DNA of 64,000 nt from contig JAEWZH010000012.1 of the NCBI GenBank assembly GCA_023395395.1, forward strand, positions 6,068 to 70,067, written 5' to 3'. Of this stretch, positions 29,301-38,068 are shown piece by piece; the first letter of the stretch is position 1; every line of letters starts with the position of its first letter. The position numbers and the translations under genes were made by a program. Source of the stretch: Bacteroidota bacterium. Lineage in GTDB: Bacteria > Bacteroidota > Bacteroidia > Bacteroidales > Porphyromonadaceae. A model generated the notes under the pieces. The model was not told where the DNA came from, ran no database searches, and worked only from the letters and a program-made list of their open reading frames with translations.

Positions 29301-31171
29301 GAGTAAGCCTCAATCGGTATATCGGTCTCCTCAGTAGAGATATGTTTGTACGTAGTCGCCGTATTCCCCAGTGCATCCGATGCTGTTAGCTTAATACCAT
29401 AGCCTCGGTACTCTATCTTGGGTGTCGTGATGGTAAATAACCCATTGTCGCCCGACTGCACTTCGATTCTTTGGCTATCTCCATACTCCATAAGCACCTT
29501 AGCTGGCGTAGGATTGCCGTTGAGGTCGGTGGTCTTGCCCATCACAACAAGGGGATGCCCAAGTACATAGCCCTTAGGGATACTATCAATCTGCACCGAT
29601 AGGTAGCTCCGCTTATAATCCTCCACCCTTATATTTTGGCTGCCAATTGCGCTCTCAATACTAAAGTTGCTAAGATTGGCATCCTCTGGTAATTGGAAGG
29701 TCGTCTCTGCCACCCCTTGAGTATTGGTGGTGACGGATACCTGACTGAGCTGTACTCGCTCAGCTTCTCTCCAAGCGTTGAGCGTAAGTAGCAAATTGTA
29801 GTGGGGTAGTGTCTGCTCCTCTTTCGCTCCCAGCTTGGATACTACCACACCCACTTTCACCTCCTGACCACGGCGATACATAGGTCGGTCGGTATAATAG
29901 TCTGCCTTTGTAGTAGGCACTCTCTCCCATTCAATCTCTTTCTGACGCTGAGGCACATAAAAGGAGAAAGGTTCTGCCAAACGACTATCCTCCACCTTGA
30001 CCATATAGCCCTGCGACTTCATGTCGAAAGTGATTTGCCCCTCCTTATCACTCCTCAACACCTGTCCTTCCGCCTTTGCCACAACACCTCCTACCGGTAT
30101 ACTAGAGGCGCGATCAAGCACCCGAAGTTGCATCTTATCACCCTCGATATGATAGACGCTCAGATGAATCTTTTCATACGCTACATAAGTAGAGTAGTTC
30201 CTCTTATTCCTGCTAGTGCTGTAGTAGTATATGCCTGGTTTTGGGAGCTTGTCTGTGAGCTCCATCCTTACAATCCCAGAGGGGATAGATGCGACCTTGG
30301 TTTCAGCCCTCATCAACTGCTCCTCCGTGGCAAAGATCCCAAAGATTTTCAGCTTCAGCTCACCTGTGGCTGTATTCAACGCTTGAGTATCTATGGATAC
30401 TCTCTTCGTCCCAAAGCAACCTTGATAGATACCGTCCCCTTCGGAAGCATATTCACTTCCAGTTAGTTTTGCTCTAATCTCCCTACCCTTTTTTTCAAGC
30501 GTAGGCATCAGACGCATCCACTCTTTGTCGGCATCGGTAGCTTTGTCAGGCAATATTTTATCCTCGATGGGCATAAGTGTAGTATGATATTCCTCTTCGA
30601 GCATCAGCATATCTATGAGACTCCCCTCAGGTTGATTGCCGAAACGGGGGCGGAACTCGCCATACTGCTCCACCGGATAAGCATCTCTAAGAATCATAAG
30701 TGCCTCGGGATAGTACGCTTTCTTTAGTGCCACATCCAGCTCCTCCTGTAGTAGCTTCTTCACAGGATCGGAGGCATGAGCAAAAGCACTTGTAACCTGG
30801 ATGGCATTGACATAGAGCGACTCTCCCTCTCGTAGATTAAAGCGCCACCGCTCCACTCGCTCTTGGCGAGCTAAACTTCTACTCTCAGCCATACGGAGTA
30901 CCTCTCGCTGTGAGAGTAGTCGCCCTAGGAGAGCTACCGCCTCTCGATCGGTCTTTTCTTTACTCCACAGCAAAGTATCTACCGAAGTATCATTGGTGGC
31001 ATCATACTCTTGTATACTGCGCCAATAGTTTTGATAAAGGCGACTCAAAGCCCTCATCTCCTCCGTGATTGTTATTTGCTCCCGCTTCATTTCGCTGTCC
31101 TTTCCCAATAGTGGTAATAATACCAATCCCATCAATAGGGCTGCAACAATCCATCTACCTATTCTTGCCAT
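26297..31171 (-). CDS. Alpha-2-macroglobulin family envelope protein
   Basis: 1624 residues from the ATG at 31171, which gives a clean signal peptide (MARIGRWIVAALLMGLVLLPLLG); the frame is open to 31210. The macroglobulin MG2 region is seen at TDRPMYRRGQEVKVGVVVSK. The later central A2M region includes FVETAYFSALLLTDKRGEVHLSFKMPD. A helical thioester-domain-like part follows. I find no CxEQ thioester motif, so it does not trap proteases covalently by that route. Bacterial A2M proteins are thought to inhibit foreign proteases or act in envelope defence. It overlaps the preceding TPR gene by 17 bp, suggesting they work together. Confidence 0.88.
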   Translation of the reverse strand: MARIGRWIVAALLMGLVLLPLLGKDSEMKREQITITEEMRALSRLYQNYWRSIQEYDATNDTSVDTLLWSKEKTDREAVALLGRLLSQREVLRMAESRSLARQERVERWRFNLREGESLYVNAIQVTSAFAHASDPVKKLLQEELDVALKKAYYPEALMILRDAYPVEQYGEFRPRFGNQPEGSLIDMLMLEEEYHTTLMPIEDKILPDKATDADKEWMRLMPTLEKKGREIRAKLTGSEYASEGDGIYQGCFGTKRVSIDTQALNTATGELKLKIFGIFATEEQLMRAETKVASIPSGIVRMELTDKLPKPGIYYYSTSRNKRNYSTYVAYEKIHLSVYHIEGDKMQLRVLDRASSIPVGGVVAKAEGQVLRSDKEGQITFDMKSQGYMVKVEDSRLAEPFSFYVPQRQKEIEWERVPTTKADYYTDRPMYRRGQEVKVGVVVSKLGAKEEQTLPHYNLLLTLNAWREAERVQLSQVSVTTNTQGVAETTFQLPEDANLSNFSIESAIGSQNIRVEDYKRSYLSVQIDSIPKGYVLGHPLVVMGKTTDLNGNPTPAKVLMEYGDSQRIEVQSGDNGLFTITTPKIEYRGYGIKLTASDALGNTATTYKHISTEETDIPIEAYSLSRGNKQNKEHFTLSTKDQPYTKRLLGNLAQRHLYAQLVNQRDTIALGELPIEGDKVFSLPQLASGTYSIRIYTTDGYGKLQVKETEPVYFYGSKDQKLVGEHLLWAVRLESGEILYGSSYDLPITCILEQQGIVKERRLLRTKAGQLQRLSIPEEASGAITLFALRYMEEASERIELNEEGTKERKASFVGFSFEEPFLPGANFDKRVQVLDKAGKPLAHVPVIVTVFDKAVADAAGSSYFWSLISSPEPMFIAQPRAMYAKSHGLGVEELAVLAESVAVADANGTGEDAPLRSNFVETAYFSALLLTDKRGEVHLSFKMPDTQTKYITKLYAFSTDLKEQVMDEATFEVYSPLSIELSTPRFLTWGDELEGEALLRNTSDKLITAHYYINNDRDQIAKGTVQVPAQGSIAVPFYIQASESEELKLQGRVVAGDMMDGVERIIPLRSNLSTYTVAQPISVYKQSEVSLLLPKMELSSSPLTLQLYLDPIQLLLSKLSQSHRNININELGFFGAVHYYTVYSRLQSYLIQHPDFVVELKHAASKLEQVERKPSTWMDRMADPKSLADFYKFITDEAKLQERLSAMEQTILAHAIETGGFYFSNYFRQPSPWLTHYVLASLGRLSIENSELKLQLERSLTFLEQELMREKSYYRDFVGYALIAHDYGRKLPDFGKPMKEQVEALHRNYQSSSNSTMLRYAEYCRLYESKSQYKEVRQFVQDRSRYTFNDDEKLTLMMFLQKDEQQVGEEVVKFALQVKQNTLWYDRGILDVVEAILDKVKPTRIAPDAALQIAGQRYHLTPEEQITGAVTMEYPAKADQLTISWSGVESDYIFGGLSYLVTEPSAKATPTGDKLKVEKQIFVRQVDSQGNQTFALAEHAEKGDKLIVRYLIETEQDLSLVTLVDPRPATSEFGYQFEGYGRGDRFWWHYSRRDTEDRLYIDWLPRGRHQIEIEAVASQSGHFTYGPAQIQSYYAPEYAGNSSGGTIEIGNSLMKKDVSILK

Positions 31172-32003
31172 AATTCTTTGCTCTATCAATTTCCTCTTTC
31201 GTAGCACCAAGGCGAAGCGCCTCAGCGTAGTCCTTATCTGACTCCTTCAATTCGCCATAGCTTAACCAGATAGTCCCCCGTAACAAATAATTCTCCTTAT
31301 TCGCATCCTTTAGTTCATTAATCAGATGGCGTACCTTTTCCAGCGCCTCAGATTTGCGATCCAGCCTTAGTAGCAACCACCCCATAGCCCTATAGGCATT
31401 GGGTATCTTGGGGAAACCCTCTATCAGCTTGCTCAGCAATTTCTCAGCATCCAACGCACGCCCAGCCTTTTCGTATGCCTCAGCAAGAGCGACTCGAGGG
31501 AGATATGCCTCCGGGTTGATGGTCATAATCAGCTCCAAATCAGCAATAGCTCCCTCGTATAATCCGAGCAAAGATCTCACCCTCGCTCTATTGTATAGTG
31601 GAATTTCCCATGTCGGTTGTTGGCGAATCAATTCATCCAAATCTATAAGCGCTTCATTGTACATCCCTCGCTCTTCATACACCTCTGCCCGTCGTGAACG
31701 CAACTGCGTCACCTGAGGCTGCTCTCTGATGGCATCGGAGAGCTCGGCTAGAGCCGATGTCGTATCTTGTCGGGCTAAGAGAAGCTCTGCGAGATTACCC
31801 CTCAATACGTAGTTGATCGGCTCATTGGGAAATCGCTCCAACGTCTCTCGCAATACGAGCTCTGCACTATCAGGTTGCTCTGCTTCGTAGTAGTCATAAT
31901 AGCGCTGTACCAGTGCTTGGTATTCTTGTGAAATAGTTTGTTGGGCTTGTAGCCCAAACTGTGAGCATATCAAGAGAAGAATGCTCAATACAAAATTCCT
32001 CAT
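31155..32003 (-). CDS. Secreted tetratricopeptide-repeat protein
   Basis: 282 residues with a signal peptide (MRNFVLSILLLICSQFGLQA-QQ) and no lipobox, so probably periplasmic. About six TPR units run through the whole protein, for example RRAEVYEERGMYNEALIDLDE, ARVRSLLGLYEGAIADLELI and AEAYEKAGRALDAEKLLSKL. It overlaps the start of the alpha-2-macroglobulin gene and begins 21 bp after rsgA, so frr-rsgA-TPR-A2M look like one transcript. It may be a partner of the A2M protein; this is inference from coupling only. Confidence 0.8.
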   Translation of the reverse strand: MRNFVLSILLLICSQFGLQAQQTISQEYQALVQRYYDYYEAEQPDSAELVLRETLERFPNEPINYVLRGNLAELLLARQDTTSALAELSDAIREQPQVTQLRSRRAEVYEERGMYNEALIDLDELIRQQPTWEIPLYNRARVRSLLGLYEGAIADLELIMTINPEAYLPRVALAEAYEKAGRALDAEKLLSKLIEGFPKIPNAYRAMGWLLLRLDRKSEALEKVRHLINELKDANKENYLLRGTIWLSYGELKESDKDYAEALRLGATKEEIDRAKNYGKNR

Positions 32004-32024
32004 AACCTAATTTATTAGAGGCTA

Positions 32025-32972
32025 TTACAGCCTATACTTACTCTCCTCCTCATCGTTGAGGATGCTGAGATAGCTTTTGTAGCGAGAGGTAGATATCTCG
32101 CCCGTAGTTAATGCTCTACGAACGGCGCAGTCGGGCTCGTGTGTGTGGGTACAATTGCTATAGAAACACCCCTTACCCACTCTGAAAATCTCTCGAAAGT
32201 AGTGTCCCACCTCTTCTCGTTCAAACTCAATGGTGCCAAACCCCTTGATGCCAGGGGTGTCGATAAGATAGGTCCCTTGCTGCTCCCCAAAAGGAATCAT
32301 CTCAGAGAATGTAGTTGTATGCACACCTGTATTGTGCTGCTCAGAGATGGATTGTGTGCGGAGGTGTGCTCCTGGGACTAGAGCATTGATAAACGTAGAC
32401 TTCCCCACACCTGAGTGCCCACTGATGAGGGTCACTCCCTCCGAAATATACGACTTGAGCTCTTCAAGCCCCCTACCCTCCTTTGCAGATACGATGAAAC
32501 AACGGTACCCTATTCGCTCATAAGTGTGTGACAGCTCTTTGAGCTTTTGAAGTTCACGATCGCCATACCTATCTACTTTGTTAAAGACCAAAGCAGTCTC
32601 TACTCTATACGCCTCGGCAGTAGCAAGGTATCTATCGATAAAGGTAGTCGATGTGACAGGGTAATTGACGGTCACCAAGAGCAATGACCTATCCAAGTTT
32701 GCACCGATGATATGGGACTGCTTGGATAGGTTGGACGAACGACGAATGATGTAATTGCGCCGAGGATGGATATTGGTAATCCACCCCATCTGCTCCCCTT
32801 CGTCAGCCTCGGGCAATTCAAAGTCTACGACATCACCTACGGCTACAGGATTGGTAGTACGAATACCGCTTAGTTTGAAACTCCCCTTTAATTTGCAGTT
32901 GTACGTCCCACCACTTTCCACCTTTACAAGATAGAAGCTACCAGTATTCTGTACTACTAATCCTGTGTACAT
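32025..32972 (-). CDS. rsgA: Ribosome small subunit-dependent GTPase A
   Basis: 315 residues. An N-terminal OB domain is followed by a circularly permuted GTPase: G4 NKVD comes first, then the P-loop GHSGVGKS, and DTPG (G3) afterwards. The C-terminal zinc motif is C-x5-CxHxxxxxC ([15 protein letters not shown]). RsgA aids late 30S maturation and releases RbfA. It lies 5 bp after frr, the usual Bacteroidetes order. Confidence 0.96.
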   Translation of the reverse strand: MYTGLVVQNTGSFYLVKVESGGTYNCKLKGSFKLSGIRTTNPVAVGDVVDFELPEADEGEQMGWITNIHPRRNYIIRRSSNLSKQSHIIGANLDRSLLLVTVNYPVTSTTFIDRYLATAEAYRVETALVFNKVDRYGDRELQKLKELSHTYERIGYRCFIVSAKEGRGLEELKSYISEGVTLISGHSGVGKSTFINALVPGAHLRTQSISEQHNTGVHTTTFSEMIPFGEQQGTYLIDTPGIKGFGTIEFEREEVGHYFREIFRVGKGCFYSNCTHTHEPDCAVRRALTTGEISTSRYKSYLSILNDEEESKYRL

Positions 32973-32977
32973 AAGTT

Positions 32978-33538
32978 TTACACGGTCATAATCTCCTTCT
33001 CCTTTGCAGCAAAGAGCTCATCCACCTTTTTGATGTAATTATCGTGAAGCTTCTGCACATCGGCCTCACCGCCCTTAGACACATCCTCTGGCATACCCTC
33101 CTTGATTTGTTTCTTGAGGGTGTCGATTGCATCGCGGCGACCATTTCGGATACTTACCTTGGCTTGCTCAGCTTCAGCCTTTACTTGCTTGACGAGATCT
33201 CGGCGGCGCTCCTCAGTCAGTGGAGGCATGCTGATACGGATCAGGTCACCATTATTCTCTGGCATAATTCCAAGATCAGAGTCTATAATCGCTTTCTCCA
33301 CATCTCTGATTAATTTCTTTTCCCAAGGTGTCACAATAATGGTCTTGGCATCAGGCACTGATACGTTGGCGACATTGCTTAGTGGTGTAGGATTGCCGTA
33401 GTACATTACGCGAATATCATCAAGGAGCTTAGGATTGGCTTTCCCCGCACGGATTTTGGCTAATTTCTCATCGAGAAAAGCGATGGTCTCATTCATCGCA
33501 ATCTTTGTCTCCTTCAATATCGTTTCTAACTCTTTCAT
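32978..33538 (-). CDS. frr: Ribosome recycling factor
   Basis: 186 residues from the ATG at 33538, the standard length; the frame is open to 33571 but the conserved protein starts at [11 protein letters not shown]. Typical segments are [50 protein letters not shown] and [15 protein letters not shown] splits post-termination ribosomes together with EF-G. In most bacteria frr follows pyrH directly. Here they are separated by 5.9 kb, and frr has its own strong promoter at 33571-33601. Confidence 0.97.
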   Translation of the reverse strand: MKELETILKETKIAMNETIAFLDEKLAKIRAGKANPKLLDDIRVMYYGNPTPLSNVANVSVPDAKTIIVTPWEKKLIRDVEKAIIDSDLGIMPENNGDLIRISMPPLTEERRRDLVKQVKAEAEQAKVSIRNGRRDAIDTLKKQIKEGMPEDVSKGGEADVQKLHDNYIKKVDELFAAKEKEIMTV

Positions 33539-33570
33539 ATCGAAAATGTCTCTATGGTTAAACTCTGACA

Positions 33571-33601
33571 CAAAGATATAGAAAAGAAGTCATTAAGCAA
33601 A
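33571..33601 (-). promoter_or_regulatory. Promoter of frr-rsgA
   Basis: On the minus strand TTTG (33601-33598), a 19-nt spacer and TATCTTTG (33578-33571) are a perfect match to the Bacteroidetes promoter pattern, 33 nt before the frr ATG. Confidence 0.75.
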
Positions 33602-33744
33602 AATGAGTGCAATCTCAATATCGTAAGTCCGGGTTTTCCAGAATATTTTGCATCTTCCTGAATATTTCCACAGCATCTTTTTTATTTAATCCCGACTTTA
33701 TTGCGACAGCAAAAAGTCTTCCATGGTCGGTTCGATACTGTCAT

Positions 33745-33861
33745 TGATAGAGGTTGTGCGAAATTCTATAGAGCGGTTAAATTCCCTCTATAGAGCGGTC
33801 AGACTTCCTCTATAGAGCGGACAAATCTCCTCTATAGAGCCGCCAGACTCTCTCTACTGAT
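33745..33861. repeat. 22-bp tandem repeat array of the CTCTATAGAG family
   Basis: CTATAGAG begins at 33766, 33788, 33810 and 33832, an exact 22-bp period. Degenerate copies lie at each end (TGATAGAG near 33745, CTACTGA at 33854). The unit is roughly TCTCCTCTATAGAGCGGACA. It occupies the gap between aroK and frr. There are no variable spacers, so it is not a CRISPR. A hairpin follows at 33859-33920. The rest of this gap (33602-33744, 33921-33981) shows no gene. Confidence 0.9.
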
Positions 33862-33920
33862 TTGCCCTCCCTCCTCTGCTGATTCATCACAGAGTTTCAG
33901 TAGAGGAGGGAGGGCAAATC
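33859..33920. repeat. Hairpin with 24-nt arms downstream of aroK
   Basis: Arms at 33859-33882 and 33897-33920 are complementary except for one base and enclose 14 nt. No T-tract follows on the minus strand, so it is not a classical terminator, though it could end or stabilise the aroK transcript. Confidence 0.8.
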
Positions 33921-33981
33921 GATAGAGGCGCTTTTTTGACGCTACTGCTAGGGGAGATCTTTGTAATCTGTGATGAGTGAC

Positions 33982-34503
33982 CTATAGCAACTTCAGCAGC
34001 TCTTCTACCACTTTGTCTTCGTCTTCCGGAGTGTCGAGCTGATGGACTGGCACGGTGTGGTGCGCTTGCTGGTAGTAGGGCAATCGCAAGGGGAGTGTCG
34101 CATCTACATAGTTTCTTACGCCCTCTTCGTCGAGGTGGGCGACTAGTGGGCGACTATCCTTGACCGAGAAAAGTCTCTCGGAGAGAATCTCAGGCGAAGC
34201 CTCCAAGTAGATGACGGTGCCACGGAGCTTCATGGTCTGGATGTTGTCGTCGTGCGACGCCATTCCGCCACCTGTCGCGATGACGACATCTTGATATTGT
34301 GATAGCTCGAGGAGAATTACCTTTTCACGCTTGCGGAATTTATCCACCCCACAACACTCTATCATATCGCCGATAGAGGAGTGGTACTTACGTGCTAGAT
34401 AGATGTCGGTGTCTACGAAGGGGAGGTTTAGCTTAGCTGCCAGCTTGCGCCCGATAGTGGTCTTCCCTACACCGGTAAATCCTATGAGAAATATAGGTTT
34501 CAT
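33982..34503 (-). CDS. aroK: Shikimate kinase
   Basis: 173 residues from the ATG at 34503 (MKPIFLIGFTGVGKTT); the frame is open to 34548, but the conserved start is here. Walker A is GFTGVGKT, then FVDTD binds shikimate, and VIATGGG and the lid region SVKDSRPLV follow. It phosphorylates shikimate at the 3-hydroxyl. EPSP synthase (aroA) is encoded elsewhere in this window at 51709-52899. Confidence 0.95.
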   Translation of the reverse strand: MKPIFLIGFTGVGKTTIGRKLAAKLNLPFVDTDIYLARKYHSSIGDMIECCGVDKFRKREKVILLELSQYQDVVIATGGGMASHDDNIQTMKLRGTVIYLEASPEILSERLFSVKDSRPLVAHLDEEGVRNYVDATLPLRLPYYQQAHHTVPVHQLDTPEDEDKVVEELLKLL

Positions 34504-34575
34504 GAGGAGACAAAAAAAGAGCCAAGCGACTGATAGTGAGATTCCCACTATTTTGACGCTTGACTCCCTAAAATA

Positions 34576-36678
34576 TTATTTTACAAGTGTTAGCTCATTG
34601 ATGAGATAATCTGCCTTCCCCCAATACTTGATTGCCCAGAGGACGTAGCGGATATCTACGCTGATGGTGCGTTGCATGTTGGGCTCAAACTCTATATCAC
34701 CACTCATTGCCTCCCAATTACCGTCAAAAGCAAGACCGATGACGTTGCCCTCTCCATCAAATACAGGGCTACCAGAGTTGCCACCGGTGATGTCGTTGTT
34801 GGAGATGAAGCAGAGACGGAGATTGCCATCTTTGTCGGCAAATTCACCGAACTTCTTATTCTCAAACATCTCCAGAAGCTCAGGCTGAACTGCAAATTCA
34901 CTGCTCTCTGGGTCTTGCTTCTCCAAGATGCCTTGCTGTGTGGTGTAGTAGTCATACCAAGCGCCATCGTAAGGCTTGTAGCCACTTACCGACCCGTAGC
35001 TCAATCGCATGGAGAAGTTGGCATCACTTGGGAGGTACTCGTCACTCATCTCTTGAAGACCAGCCATGAAGAGACGACGCCCCTTTTGATACATAAAGAC
35101 GGTTTCTCTGAGTCTTCCTGAGATTTTATCGAGCTGCTCTCTATAGCTCTTCACCACTTGCACAGCAGGGTCTGTTTCGTGAGCAGCCTTGAAAAGTTCA
35201 TAATTTTTGAGTGCTTCTAGCATACGCTCCTTGTGGAGGACTATTGAATTGTCGTACACATACTGCGCATACTTTTCGTAGTCGCCACCAAAGTCCCTAT
35301 CTATCATCTCAAAGATTGAAGGAAGATAAGCAGGATCTACACGCTCTTTTGTCACCTTTAGCATCACAGGAAGGGTCGCCTGGCCTACAATCGGATTAAA
35401 ATCCTTGTACAGCGCATCGGCATCAAACGCTTGGATATTTTCTGATGGCATTGCAGTAAAGGCGCGGAACTCGGTGCCACTCAGCGCCTCGGAGAGGATG
35501 ATGCCATTATACCTCAGCTTTCCCTGAGCCTCAAGAGGGATACGGAGGCTATCCAGCACGAAGCCGTACTTTGCGACACGTCCCTTGTCGGCGGCAACCC
35601 ACTGAGAAAATCTGCGCTCAATCTCTTGCTTATTCTTTACCACGTTAAGTCTTCGGAGACCTCTATTCATTCCGATGGAGTTCTTCCAGAAATTGGAGCT
35701 TCCTGCGTACTTATCGGCATACTGGATACGGATGGCGTCATCGCTCTCCATAAACTTTGACCAAACATCTTGTTTGAGACCACGCACGAGGATACGTGGA
35801 GCATTTTCATTTTCTATCCTACTCTTGACACCCCAAGAGCTAAGATAGCGGTCTGTGCTACCGGGGAAGCCGATAGTCATTGTATAGTCGCCATCAGACA
35901 CCCCACGGGTCGATACCTTAGCGAAGTGGCGTGGCTTATAGGGCTGATTGTCGGCAGAATACTTGGCAGGCTTATTATCTTTGTTTGCATATACACGGAA
36001 GACGGAGAAGTCGTTGGTATGACGTGTCCACATCCAATTGTCCGTATCGCCACCGAACTTGCCCATAGATACCGGTGGAGCAAATACCATACGCACGTCG
36101 GTAAATACGTCATACACCACCAAATAGTAGGCATTATGCTCATAAAATGGATAGACCTGAGCAGCAGTATTCGGTTCGTCTTGATACTTCATGGCAATCA
36201 TCCCGGCAGCCGTCTGTATCGCCTGCATGCGCTTCATCTCATCCTCAATCCCTGCTACGGAGGCGAGCACTTGGTCTGTAACATCCACAAACTCGCGGAG
36301 GTACATCACCGAAAGACCCGGAATGGGAAGCTCCTCGCTCCTATTGTGTGCGACAAAACCATTCTTTAGATAGTCGTGCTCTACCGAGCTCTGACTCTGG
36401 ATGGAACTGTAACCACAATGATGGTTGGTAAATAGCAGGCCTTCGTTGGATACCGTAATGGAAGTACAACCATTGTCAAAGATTGCTACGGCACTGGATA
36501 AGCTGGTACCATCTTGATTGTAAAGATCATCGGCATTGAGCTTTAGGCCCAGCTCACGCATACGATCCATATTTTCCTGCTTGATCATGTTGATGAGGAA
36601 CATGCCCTTATCTGCTTTAGCCATCGGAGCTATGAGCAATAGAGCGACCGTCATCAAAGAAAATCTTAGATGTTTCAT
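34576..36678 (-). CDS. dpp7: S46 family dipeptidyl-peptidase, DPP7 type
   Basis: 700 residues from the ATG at 36678, where a signal peptide begins (MKHLRFSLMTVALLLIAPMAKA). The frame is open to 36978, but that extension runs through tRNA-His and its terminator and is not coding. The catalytic His lies in FTNHHCGY (about residues 86-87) and the catalytic Ser in GGNSGSPV (Ser635). The residue 18 positions later, which sets P1 specificity in S46 enzymes, is Gly653 (FDGNWE). This is the DPP7 pattern for hydrophobic P1, not the DPP11 Arg (FDRVWE). It removes dipeptides from oligopeptides in the periplasm, feeding peptide catabolism. Confidence 0.93.
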   Translation of the reverse strand: MKHLRFSLMTVALLLIAPMAKADKGMFLINMIKQENMDRMRELGLKLNADDLYNQDGTSLSSAVAIFDNGCTSITVSNEGLLFTNHHCGYSSIQSQSSVEHDYLKNGFVAHNRSEELPIPGLSVMYLREFVDVTDQVLASVAGIEDEMKRMQAIQTAAGMIAMKYQDEPNTAAQVYPFYEHNAYYLVVYDVFTDVRMVFAPPVSMGKFGGDTDNWMWTRHTNDFSVFRVYANKDNKPAKYSADNQPYKPRHFAKVSTRGVSDGDYTMTIGFPGSTDRYLSSWGVKSRIENENAPRILVRGLKQDVWSKFMESDDAIRIQYADKYAGSSNFWKNSIGMNRGLRRLNVVKNKQEIERRFSQWVAADKGRVAKYGFVLDSLRIPLEAQGKLRYNGIILSEALSGTEFRAFTAMPSENIQAFDADALYKDFNPIVGQATLPVMLKVTKERVDPAYLPSIFEMIDRDFGGDYEKYAQYVYDNSIVLHKERMLEALKNYELFKAAHETDPAVQVVKSYREQLDKISGRLRETVFMYQKGRRLFMAGLQEMSDEYLPSDANFSMRLSYGSVSGYKPYDGAWYDYYTTQQGILEKQDPESSEFAVQPELLEMFENKKFGEFADKDGNLRLCFISNNDITGGNSGSPVFDGEGNVIGLAFDGNWEAMSGDIEFEPNMQRTISVDIRYVLWAIKYWGKADYLINELTLVK

Positions 36679-36713
36679 AAGTAATATTTGTAATTGACAA
36701 AAATTTATCTCCA

Positions 36714-36721
36714 CAAATCTA
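36714..36721 (-). promoter_or_regulatory. -7 promoter box of dpp7
   Basis: TAGATTTG on the minus strand, 36 nt before the dpp7 ATG and just downstream of the tRNA-His terminator, so dpp7 has its own promoter. No TTG at ideal spacing. Confidence 0.5.
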
Positions 36722-36750
36722 CCCATTTCCAATGAATTAATGATACCAAC

Positions 36751-36786
36751 AAAAAAAGGAACCAAGGTAAATATGACCTTGGTTCC
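36751..36786 (-). terminator. Terminator of tRNA-His
   Basis: On the minus strand a perfect 11-bp stem (GGAACCAAGGT and complement, 36758-36768 with 36776-36786) with a 7-nt loop is followed by seven T residues. It lies about 40 bp after the tRNA. Confidence 0.88.
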
Positions 36787-36824
36787 TCTCAAACACTTAA
36801 AATGTATAACACCTAAACACAGAG

Positions 36825-36898
36825 GGTGAACGACGGGGATCGAACCCGCGACAACTGGAACCACAATCCAGTGCTCTACCAACTGAGCTACGTCCACC
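36825..36898 (-). tRNA. tRNA-His (anticodon GTG)
   Basis: On the minus strand the acceptor stem GTGGACG pairs with CGTTCAC (one G-T pair). An extra 5' G lies at 36898 opposite the discriminator C (36825), the hallmark of tRNA-His. The anticodon stem GGATT/GGTTCC region carries GTG at 36864-36862. The T-arm contains GGTTCGATCC. CCA is not encoded. It has its own promoter (36928-36958) and terminator. Confidence 0.95.
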
Positions 36899-36927
36899 AT
36901 TTCAATTGAAATCCTCAATTGCGTCTG

Positions 36928-36958
36928 CAAAGATACATAATATTTTGTAACCGCCAAA
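36928..36958 (-). promoter_or_regulatory. Promoter of tRNA-His
   Basis: Minus strand: TTTG (36958-36955), 19-nt spacer, TATCTTTG (36935-36928). This is an exact match to the Bacteroidetes pattern, 30 nt upstream of the tRNA. Confidence 0.75.
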
Positions 36959-36970
36959 TGGATTGATTTG

Positions 36971-38068
36971 CTATTCAAAGAACTGTGCTATTAGCTGGCG
37001 GGTTTGCTCATACTGTCCTGCGGTTGGGCGTGTGGTAAGGGTAGGACTGGAGAGAAGTCCAGAGCGCACCATCACCCAATTATCGACATTGGAGACATTG
37101 CCCCATACGGAGCGGAAACTTCCATCTTGGGGGGTAGCAGTCACTACACTACTTGTAGACAACTCCTCAGGTGCTTCGTAGCGAGCCATAAGCTCTACCT
37201 CCCTTTCAAATTGCAATATCTGGTAATAGATTGGGGACATGATCCCCATTTCCGGTAATTCCTTGGCAATCTTATAGAGCTCTACCCAATGTCTTTGAGC
37301 TATCACTTGGGGCAAAAGAGACTTGAGGGCATGTTGGCGCCAAGGAGCAATGGTCTCGGCGAGGAGTAGCTGTGCTGCCTCTTTTGTCGAAAGACTATCG
37401 GGTTGCTGTAGAGCAAAGAGGTATCTTGAGTAGGCTATTTCTCGAGGTGTTGTAGGGGTGTGATTACGACCGAGTTGTGCATCTGCCATATATCGCTCCC
37501 ATTCCGAGGGGCTGTATCTACTTAAATAGTCCCATCCTCCCTTGCTCAGTAAGCTCAAGACTCTGGCGGCTCGCAGCCGAAGATTAGTATTCTCCTCGTA
37601 CTCGATCACCCATTCCAGTAGCACTGATGCCTCATCCTCCCTCCCTTGTCGTAGATGAATCATTGCCTCTGTGGCAGCATCTCTTCTACTCGAAAGCCTC
37701 ATGAGTCGTTCGGCCTCAAACACATTTCCCATCAAGAGATGTGCATTGGACAAGAGGATGGTGTCAGACGTTCGTCCCAATAATCCTTCTCCATCGCCCA
37801 TGATGAGAGCTATTTTGGTGCTCAGAGGATGCGAAACTGAGATGATGGAATGTAGCTTCTCCAGTTCTTCCCTGTACTTGCCTGAATCGTCTATGAGATA
37901 GAGGGTTGCTGGGATTTGAAATGTAGGTTCTTGTGCTTGTAATGCTTCAGTAATTCGTTTGAGTTCGACTTCCGCATAGTGCTTCTGGTTGATCTCTTTA
38001 GCTTGTTGCAGCAGCCGACAACCGGGCAACAAAAAGACTAACAATAAGAGCGAGAATAGGTGGCGCAT
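36971..38068 (-). CDS. Lipoprotein of unknown function
   Basis: 365 residues. The signal peptide ends LLPGCRLL with lipid Cys17. The rest is mostly helical, with loosely TPR-like pairs of helices (NAHLLMGNVFEAERLMRLS, HLRQGREDEASVLLEWV). The C-terminal tail is low in structure (SSVVTATPQDGSFRSVWGNVS). It starts directly at the stop of the metal ABC permease, so the two are probably co-transcribed. I do not recognise a family. Confidence 0.65.
   Translation of the reverse strand: MRHLFSLLLLVFLLPGCRLLQQAKEINQKHYAEVELKRITEALQAQEPTFQIPATLYLIDDSGKYREELEKLHSIISVSHPLSTKIALIMGDGEGLLGRTSDTILLSNAHLLMGNVFEAERLMRLSSRRDAATEAMIHLRQGREDEASVLLEWVIEYEENTNLRLRAARVLSLLSKGGWDYLSRYSPSEWERYMADAQLGRNHTPTTPREIAYSRYLFALQQPDSLSTKEAAQLLLAETIAPWRQHALKSLLPQVIAQRHWVELYKIAKELPEMGIMSPIYYQILQFEREVELMARYEAPEELSTSSVVTATPQDGSFRSVWGNVSNVDNWVMVRSGLLSSPTLTTRPTAGQYEQTRQLIAQFFE

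Noticed and set aside
36679..36978. N-terminal extension of the S46 peptidase
   Set aside because: The open frame crosses tRNA-His and its terminator; a signal peptide begins at 36678.
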